This document shows, piece by piece, positions 1-3,470 of a stretch of 5,578 nt of DNA. Within the stretch, counting starts at the first letter, position 1; the number at the start of each line of letters is the position of its first letter. The stretch covers positions 1-5,578 of the forward strand of contig JAHFPO010000142.1 in the NCBI GenBank assembly GCA_023266695.1. Reading direction: 5' to 3'. This stretch comes from Hyphomicrobiales bacterium. GTDB taxonomy: Bacteria; Pseudomonadota; Alphaproteobacteria; Rhizobiales; Xanthobacteraceae. The position numbers and the translations under genes are program-made. The notes beneath the pieces were generated by a model. The model worked only from the letters and a program-made list of their open reading frames with translations, was not told the origin of the DNA and made no database searches.

Positions 1-446
1 ATCCAATCACCGGAAACATCGGATTGCGGGAAGTGTTCGAGACATTCATCAATTTGAATCGTCGCTCCATCGATCCTACCAGTCCTCGCCCTGCCAAGCC
101 GAGTGAGCGGGCCAATGCTGTCGCAGCATTTATCGATACCTTGAGCTTCACGACGACGTTCAACACGACGGTAACCCCCAAAATAGAATTGACCCCGGTG
201 TCGGCCCATCGGTTCAATCTCTTGAACGCACAATTGGCAATGATGGCGGAACGCAAGGACCTCCATAAAGTCGTAATCACCGTAGTGCCGGGCGAACCCG
301 TGACTTCGTTGGCAGACGCAAGAAAAAAGGCAAACATCCATAGCCAGAAACAAAAAGCCTTTGAGCTACTTTTCTTGAACCGAACGGAAGGTTTGATTAG
401 GGGGCTGATAAATAACAGCAGGCGCTTCGACGAGCTGACGCGCTAA
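1..446 (+). CDS. Hypothetical protein, C-terminal part (5' end outside window)
   Basis: The frame is open from the left edge to a TAA at 444-446. The first in-frame start-like codon is a TTG at 24 with no ribosome binding site, and coding-like sequence (PITGNIG) precedes it, so this is read as the last ~147 residues of a longer protein. The visible part has a Thr/Val-rich stretch, SFTTTFNTTVTPKIELTPVS, suggestive of beta-strands. After it comes a segment ending in KVVITVVPGEPV and a basic helical tail ending NNSRRFDELTR. No transmembrane helix or catalytic motif is visible. I do not recognise the family; a secreted or envelope beta-rich protein is only a guess. In the first 20 codons from position 24, 12 end in G or C, against 18 of 20 at the start of sspB, which hints at a different origin. 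The downstream gene is 264 bases away, so an operon is unlikely. Confidence 0.6.
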   Translation, partial: PITGNIGLREVFETFINLNRRSIDPTSPRPAKPSERANAVAAFIDTLSFTTTFNTTVTPKIELTPVSAHRFNLLNAQLAMMAERKDLHKVVITVVPGEPVTSLADARKKANIHSQKQKAFELLFLNRTEGLIRGLINNSRRFDELTR

Positions 447-698
447 CATCGTTGGCCGGCCGGCCTCCCTCATCCGGCATTTTCCATCCCGCCTGCTCGT
501 CTGTAGGCCCGCTTCCCGCGGAAAATCTCCGTAAAATTGTTTGAATGAATTGCGGCGCGCTCGCCGACTTGGGGCCGAGATCGATCGCGTGATGGGTATT
601 GCCGGTGATATCGGCCCACACCAGCACGCCGAGGGTGCTCGGTCGGCGCTATGGCGTTCTCGCCGCGCAGTGACTACATAGAAGAATCACACCCTCAT

Positions 699-704
699 AA
701 GGAG
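699..704 (+). promoter_or_regulatory. Ribosome binding site AAGGAG
   Basis: AAGGAG lies 6 bases before the ATG at 711. It is the strongest Shine-Dalgarno match in the window. It decides the start of the small downstream gene in favour of 711 over an in-frame ATG at 651, which has no such site. Confidence 0.75.
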
Positions 705-710
705 TTCCGA

Positions 711-986
711 ATGGCACCGCGAGTGATCAAGCTGCGCGAACCGGGAGAGCCCGTGCAAGAGCCTGAAGTGGAGACATTCTCCCAGCGCAAACGGCCCGAG
801 GCCGGCCGGTTCTTGCTGCAAGTGGACAGGCAAACGAAGGGGTCATATACGACCGCCGAAGCCGCCGAAACGGCGGGGATGATCATCAAGAAGGCCCACC
901 CGATAGTCCGGGTAGCCGTGTATGACAGCGTGGATAGCGTGAACACAATCATCGATCTTCCGGTAGATTTGCCGCAACAGCCCTAA
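711..986 (+). CDS. Small conserved-type hypothetical protein, 91 aa
   Basis: The gene encodes 91 residues, starting MAPRVIKLREPG and ending with TAA at 984-986. The start is fixed by AAGGAG 6 bases upstream; an earlier in-frame ATG at 651 would add 20 residues but has no ribosome binding site. The N-terminal ~30 residues are charged and Pro-rich and probably disordered. Residues ~32-85 look like one small alpha/beta domain: a strand (RFLLQVDRQTKGSY), a helix (TTAEAAETAGMIIKKAHP), a strand (IVRVAVYDSVDSVNTIIDLP). I recall small rhizobial hypothetical proteins with this 'RF-LQVDRQTK-S' and 'TAEAAE-AG' layout, but no function is known to me and no catalytic residues stand out. There is no signal peptide or membrane segment, so it is likely cytoplasmic. 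It stands alone, with ~900 bases of repeat-rich DNA after it. Third-position G/C is moderate (13 of the first 20 codons). Confidence 0.75.
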   Translation: MAPRVIKLREPGEPVQEPEVETFSQRKRPEAGRFLLQVDRQTKGSYTTAEAAETAGMIIKKAHPIVRVAVYDSVDSVNTIIDLPVDLPQQP

Positions 987-1132
987 TCCGGTTCCGCGAC
1001 CCCCGCTCAAGGTTGACCACCATCCTGGCTTGAAGTCCCTTCGCCAGCTTCAGCGGCATCAAACGCGGCTTCCTAACTCAGGCCGAACGTCCGCTTCGGG
1101 TCAAACCGAGGCATGACCGGTTCGAGATCGCC

Positions 1133-1161
1133 CTTGACTTTATCGTAACTAGGACTATATT
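1133..1161 (+). promoter_or_regulatory. Strong sigma70-type promoter, no annotated gene downstream
   Basis: CTTGAC at 1133-1138 and CTATAT at 1155-1160 (TATATT at 1156-1161) are separated by 16 bases. These hexamers equal the alphaproteobacterial housekeeping consensus as I know it from rhizobia (CTTGAC, about 17 bases, CTATAT). The stretch is AT-rich amid very GC-rich DNA. Transcription would start near 1167-1169, at the base of the stem-loop formed by 1170-1221. No credible coding sequence follows. The ssrA promoter shares the string CTATATTCA. Confidence 0.6.
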
Positions 1162-1167
1162 CATACC

Positions 1168-1223
1168 CGTCCCGATCCACGGAGGGGACGCGACCGGTGC
1201 GACCGTTCGTGTGGATCGGGATC
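1168..1223 (+). ncRNA. Candidate small RNA or leader with 11-bp stem-loop
   Basis: TCCCGATCCAC (1170-1180) and GTGGATCGGGA (1211-1221) form a perfect 11-bp stem, with a possible further G-T pair between 1169 and 1222. The 30-base loop contains a small CGGT-GCG-ACCG hairpin (1195-1205). The stem begins where the promoter at 1133-1161 should initiate, so any transcript would start with this structure. I see no terminator with a U-run downstream, so the 3' end is unknown. It does not resemble 6S, 4.5S or RNase P RNA. It could instead be an operator-like inverted repeat or another dispersed palindrome. No function is claimed. Confidence 0.3.
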
Positions 1224-1393
1224 GGCGCCCGCGGTCGTGGCTCGCCGCCATGATCTCGGGAGGCCTCGGGACCCCGCCCCCCGGCACTACGACCGGGCGC
1301 GAGGAGCTCGCTGACGCTGGCCGGCGGCCGCCCGTCCCTCGTGGACCGGGCCCCCGCCGTCCCCGAAAGCGCGGCCCGTGGACAGAAACCGCC

Positions 1394-1473
1394 GGATGGA
1401 GCGCCGAGAAGGCGCGGGCGTCCTTCGCAGGGACGCCAACTATGAGATTGGTGCGCCGACCGGCGCTCCATCC
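1394..1473. repeat. Long rod-like inverted repeat (13-bp perfect arms)
   Basis: GGATGGAGCGCCG (1394-1406) is the exact reverse complement of CGGCGCTCCATCC (1461-1473). Inside, GGCGC (1411-1415) pairs with GCGCC (1453-1457), and GGCGTCC (1417-1423) pairs with GGACGCC (1431-1437) around a 7-base loop. The result is an 80-base rod with internal loops and a one-sided bulge. No reading frame explains this, and it may be an RNA fold or a decayed miniature repeat element. It merges with the next hairpin at 1472. Confidence 0.6.
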
Positions 1474-1492
1474 CCCTCATTTCGATGGGGGG
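1472..1492. repeat. Small hairpin with TTCG loop
   Basis: CCCCC (1472-1476) and CAT (1478-1480) pair with ATG (1485-1487) and GGGGG (1488-1492) around a TTCG tetraloop, with one bulged T at 1477. It shares two bases with the preceding rod, so the two folds compete slightly. No T-run follows, so it is not a convincing intrinsic terminator. Confidence 0.5.
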
Positions 1493-1539
1493 AAACCAAA
1501 CAAGACTCGGAGCGAAAACCGCTCGCGAGAACGAATTCA

Positions 1540-1572
1540 CTTATCCCTCCCCCTGAAAGGGGGAGGGATAAG
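1540..1572. repeat. Perfect 14-bp palindrome, REP-like
   Basis: CTTATCCCTCCCCC (1540-1553) and GGGGGAGGGATAAG (1559-1572) are exact reverse complements around TGAAA. It is flanked on both sides by copies of CGCGAGAACGA (1524-1534 and 1582-1592). Rhizobial genomes carry many C-rich palindromes of this kind between genes, so a dispersed repeat is the likeliest reading. Confidence 0.7.
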
Positions 1573-1600
1573 AGAGTGGGCCGCGAGAACGATCAGTCGC

Positions 1601-1782
1601 GTCACCCTGAGGAGCCCGGCATGGTTCGAGGCCCGGCGTCATCCTGAGGTGGCCGAGCGTAGCGAGGCCCTCGAAGGAGGACGCCGGGCACCTCACCATG
1701 GCGGGTCGGTCCTCGAAGGGTGACCGACCGTCATCCTTCGAGGCTCCCCCGGCTCAAGGCCGGGGTCGCACCTCGGGATGAC
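1601..1782. repeat. Cluster of GTCAYCC...GGRTGAC palindromic repeats, partly nested
   Basis: Several palindromic units of one style are stacked here. One spans 1638-1682 (GTCATCCTGAGGTG at its left, CTCGAAGGAGGAC at its right). A second spans 1730-1782, with GTCATCC and GGATGAC ends and an inner CCCCGGC-TCAAG-GCCGGGG hairpin (1747-1765). An outer unit seems to run from GTCACCCTGAGG (1601-1612) to CCTCGAAGGGTGAC (1711-1724); its inner arms at 1620-1637 and 1683-1700 match as reverse complements at 14 of 18 positions and enclose the first unit. A GGTCGGTC/GACCGACC hairpin lies at 1704-1729. Such 'CATCCTGAGG...CTCGAAGGATG' elements are familiar dispersed repeats of Bradyrhizobium-like and related genomes. 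Confidence 0.7.
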
Positions 1783-1863
1783 GGATCGCAAGAACGATAC
1801 GCGCTGTTTGAAAATCGAATCCGCTCACCCTCACCTCTCCCTCGCGGGACGGAGAAAACGGCC

Positions 1864-1893
1864 CTTTTTTCGCCGCTCTGATGCGCCTATATT
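1864..1893 (+). promoter_or_regulatory. Probable ssrA promoter
   Basis: CTATAT at 1887-1892 (TATATT at 1888-1893) is a good -10. With 17-base spacing the -35 is CTTTTT at 1864-1869, matching only the first half of CTTGAC. The predicted start near 1900 coincides with the first base of the GCCGGC-GCAA-GCCGGC hairpin that opens the tmRNA precursor. That coincidence supports the assignment. Confidence 0.5.
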
Positions 1894-1899
1894 CAACTC

Positions 1900-2222
1900 G
1901 CCGGCGCAAGCCGGCTATGGCGATAAACGCACGTCGCAATAAACCCTTCGGACCCGGGGGCAGTACCCGGCGCCTCCACCCAAGCCCGGCCACCCGGCCG
2001 CCTATTCCGGGCTTCGGCGGGGGCGAACCAGGATCGACGAGGGCGTAAAGGACGGGCTTTTGCTCGGTATGGTTCCGCCGTTATCGGGCCATCACATAGT
2101 TGCAAACGACAACTATGCGCCGGTTGCTCAGGCCGCGTAAGCGGTTTGAAAACCGACATTAAGCCCTGAAGGTTTCGCAACCCTCAGGCGGGGTCCGGGG
2201 GCACCTGGCAACAGAAGCCCCC
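1900..2222 (+). ncRNA. ssrA: tmRNA, circularly permuted two-piece alphaproteobacterial form
   Basis: tmRNA rescues ribosomes stalled on broken mRNAs and adds a degradation tag to the unfinished protein. Here the 3' (acceptor) piece comes first. It has a T-arm (CCGGG 1954-1958, loop GGCAGTA, CCCGG 1966-1970) and the acceptor strand CGCCTCC (1971-1977), followed by ACC; a full CCA is not encoded in place. An intervening segment with an AAGCCCGG/CCGGGCTT hairpin (1982-1989, 2007-2014) follows. The coding piece then starts with GGGGGCG (2019-2025), which pairs with 1971-1977 and includes a G3-U70 wobble (2021 with 1975), the alanyl-tRNA synthetase identity element. GAGGG (2039-2043) can pair with CCCTT (1944-1948) as the start of helix 2. 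The tag reading frame is at 2102-2140, and the last hairpin is GGGGGC/GCCCCC (2197-2202, 2217-2222). The exact mature ends are inferred. Confidence 0.95.
2102..2140 (+). other. ssrA: tmRNA tag-peptide reading frame (ANDNYAPVAQAA)
   Basis: Translation resumes at GCA (2102-2104) and reads ANDNYAPVAQAA before TAA at 2138-2140. The tag has the alphaproteobacterial AxDN start, which in these bacteria contributes to adaptor (SspB) binding, and a C-terminal Ala-Ala, which is the ClpX recognition signal. The sequence is of the type seen in Rhodopseudomonas-like Hyphomicrobiales. The first codon, GCA, serves as resume codon; the alanine charged on tmRNA itself is added before it. Confidence 0.93.
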
Positions 2223-2285
2223 ACATTCATTCTTCCCATGGCGGAGAGCAACGGAATCGGCTTCACTCTGGATCGAGTCGCCCCC

Positions 2286-2903
2286 ATGGCCGTTGACCTC
2301 ATCCGCTACGACCTTCTCGCCCAGGACGCGCTGCGCGGCGTCGTGCGAAAGGTGCTCGCCGACATCGCCGCCCGCGGCTTTCCGGGCGAGCATCATCTCT
2401 ACATCGCCTTCGACACGCGCGCGCCGGGGGTGGATATTTCCGAGCGCTTGCGGGCGAAATATCCCGAAGAGATGACCATCGTCCTCCAGCACCAGTTCTG
2501 GGATCTCGTCGTCTCGCAGGAGAGCTTCGAGGTCGGCGTCTCCTTCAACGGCATCCCCGAGCGCCTCAGCGTGCCGTTCACGGCGATCAAGGGCTTCTTC
2601 GATCCGTCGGTGCAGTTCGGACTGCAGTTCGAGAACGCGGCCGAGGCGAAAACGCAGCCGGAGAAGGACCTCGCGCAGGATACCGAGGCCACCCTACCCC
2701 AGCGGGTTGCGCCGGAGCGGACGGCGGGCCGTCCCGGCCCGCGCGGGGCCGCCTCCGAGCCCGAGGAGACGCGGCCGCAGGCGCGCGGCTCCGTCCCCGC
2801 CTCGCGCAAGAAGGCCGCCCCCGTCGCGGTCGAAAAAGCGCCGGCGGCCGAGAAGCCCGAGGGCGCCGAGGTCGTGAGCCTCGACAAGTTCCGCAAGAAG
2901 TGA
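2286..2903 (+). CDS. sspB: ClpXP adaptor protein SspB, alphaproteobacterial type
   Basis: SspB binds ssrA-tagged proteins and tethers them to the ClpX ATPase for degradation by ClpXP in the cytoplasm. The core, residues ~1-116, shows family hallmarks: IRYDLLAQDALRGVVRKVL, GEHHLYIAFDTRAPGV, RLRAKYPEEMTIVLQHQFWD, FNGIPERLSVPF and FFDPSVQFGLQFE. A ~75-residue Pro/Ala/Arg/Lys-rich linker follows. The C-terminus EVVSLDKFRKK matches the short ClpX-binding tail. I choose the ATG at 2286 (205 aa) because homologues begin close to 'M-x-D-IRYD'. An in-frame ATG at 2238 would add 16 residues unlike the family and lies only 15 bases after the tmRNA; neither start has a good ribosome binding site (weak GGA at 2270-2272). 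The gene follows ssrA directly on the same strand, perhaps read from its promoter. It overlaps folA at its end. Confidence 0.93.
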   Translation: MAVDLIRYDLLAQDALRGVVRKVLADIAARGFPGEHHLYIAFDTRAPGVDISERLRAKYPEEMTIVLQHQFWDLVVSQESFEVGVSFNGIPERLSVPFTAIKGFFDPSVQFGLQFENAAEAKTQPEKDLAQDTEATLPQRVAPERTAGRPGPRGAASEPEETRPQARGSVPASRKKAAPVAVEKAPAAEKPEGAEVVSLDKFRKK

Positions 2904-3415
2904 GCGGCGCCCCCCGCCTCGTGCTGGTCGCCGCCGTCGCCGCCAACGGCGTCATCGGCCGCGACGGAGCGCTGCCGTGGCGGCTCTCGGGCGATCTCAG
3001 GCGCTTCAAGGCTGAGACCATGGGCAAGCCCGTGGTGATGGGCCGGCGCACCTTCGCCTCGATCGGCCGGCCGCTCCCGGGCCGCGCCAATATCGTGCTC
3101 ACGCGCGATCCCGCCTTCCGCGCCGAGGGCGCACGCATCGCGCACGATCTCGACGCCGCCCTCGCCATCGCCGCCGAAGAAGCAAAGCGACTGGGCGCCA
3201 CGGAAATCGCGATCATCGGCGGCGCCGCGCTTTATGCGGAGACGCTCGCCCGCGCGCGCCGCATCTATCTCACCGAGGTCCACGGCTCGCCGCCGGGCAC
3301 GGCTTATTTCCCGGCCTTCGACCGCAAGGACTGGCGGGAGACCGCGCGCGCGGGCCCGCACCAGGGCGCGGGCGAGACTTTCCCCTATTCCTTCGTGGTG
3401 CTCGACCGGCGCTGA
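2900..3415 (+). CDS. folA: Dihydrofolate reductase
   Basis: The enzyme reduces dihydrofolate to tetrahydrofolate with NADPH, feeding thymidylate, purine and methionine synthesis in the cytoplasm. The 171 residues cover the whole chromosomal DHFR fold (E. coli has 159). Visible motifs are VAAVAANGVIGRDGALPW (residues ~10-27), the catalytic acid in LSGDLRRFK (Asp32, equivalent to E. coli Asp27), VVMGRRTFASIGRPLPGR (45-62, the nucleotide and folate-tail region), IIGGAALY (105-112) and YLTEVHG. The start is a GTG at 2900-2902, overlapping the sspB stop (TGA 2901-2903), so translation is probably coupled. A GTG at 2921 is a less likely alternative because it removes the first strand. thyA, often next to folA, is not in the window. 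A hairpin 22 bases after the stop probably ends the transcript. Confidence 0.95.
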   Translation: MSGAPRLVLVAAVAANGVIGRDGALPWRLSGDLRRFKAETMGKPVVMGRRTFASIGRPLPGRANIVLTRDPAFRAEGARIAHDLDAALAIAAEEAKRLGATEIAIIGGAALYAETLARARRIYLTEVHGSPPGTAYFPAFDRKDWRETARAGPHQGAGETFPYSFVVLDRR

Positions 3416-3437
3416 GGCGACAACAACAAGAATCTAT

Positions 3438-3468
3438 CGGTTTCTCGATTCAGCTCGATCGGAAACCG
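3438..3468. terminator. Hairpin between convergent folA and asmA-like genes
   Basis: CGGTTTC (3438-3444) and CGAT (3446-3449) pair with ATCG (3458-3461) and GAAACCG (3462-3468), giving an 11-bp stem with one bulged T and an 8-base loop. It lies between the folA stop (3415) and the stop of the opposite-strand gene (3471-3473), where a shared terminator is expected. The T-run is missing on the plus side and weak (TTCTTGTTGTTG) on the minus side, so efficiency is uncertain. Confidence 0.55.
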
Positions 3469-3470
3469 CT

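Larger units (their letters stand above)
987..1899. other. Gene-free, repeat-rich intergenic region
   Basis: About 900 bases between the small hypothetical gene and ssrA hold no convincing coding sequence. Open frames here are rich in Arg, Gly, Pro and Ser, lack ribosome binding sites and run across palindromes. The stretch holds, in order: small hairpins around 1083-1121, a strong promoter with a stem-loop (1133-1223), a GC-rich segment with no clear signal (about 1230-1390), a rod-like hairpin (1394-1473) with an adjoining hairpin (1472-1492), a perfect palindrome (1540-1572), a nested cluster of palindromic repeats (1601-1782), a weak decayed hairpin (1836-1855), and the ssrA promoter. This is typical of dispersed palindromic repeats that collect in GC-rich alphaproteobacterial intergenic DNA. 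Confidence 0.7.

Noticed and set aside
397..627. Minus-strand open frame with VLVWADITGNTHHAIDLGPK near its start
   Set aside because: The first ~35 residues could be a gene fragment, but there is no ribosome binding site. The frame overlaps the end of the left plus-strand gene, and I cannot assign a family.
1073..1540. Minus-strand open frame ending in GDLEPVMPRFDPKRTFGLS
   Set aside because: The last ~30 residues look oddly protein-like and could be a remnant gene end. The rest is low-complexity and crosses the rod hairpin, and the same bases hold the consensus promoter. Support is too weak to call a gene; a protein search with the last 30 residues would decide.
1211..1723. Open frame of 170 codons on the plus strand after the 1133 promoter
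   Set aside because: It is Arg/Gly/Pro/Ser-rich, starts at a GTG inside the stem-loop arm with no ribosome binding site, and runs across several palindromes. It is best seen as a GC-driven open frame.
1524..1798. CRISPR-like array from the repeated CGCRAGAACGA
   Set aside because: There are only three copies of 11 bases with very unequal spacing (about 47 and 194 bases) filled by palindromes rather than unique spacers.
1836..1870. TCTCC/GGAGA hairpin followed by TTTTTT as a terminator
   Set aside because: The T-run lies 10 bases beyond a weak, mismatched stem. It overlaps the expected -35 region of ssrA.
1900..2222. Phage or island attachment site in ssrA
   Set aside because: ssrA is a frequent integration target, but I see no integrase and no second partial copy of its end in the window, and the gene appears intact.
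2197..2237. GGGGGC/GCCCCC hairpin as an intrinsic terminator of ssrA
   Set aside because: The sequence after it (ACATTCATTCTTCCC) is not a proper T-run, and the hairpin is more likely part of the tmRNA coding piece.
2399..3361. Long minus-strand open frames opposite sspB and folA
   Set aside because: They mirror two well-recognised plus-strand genes with strong GC3 bias, which commonly opens antisense frames.
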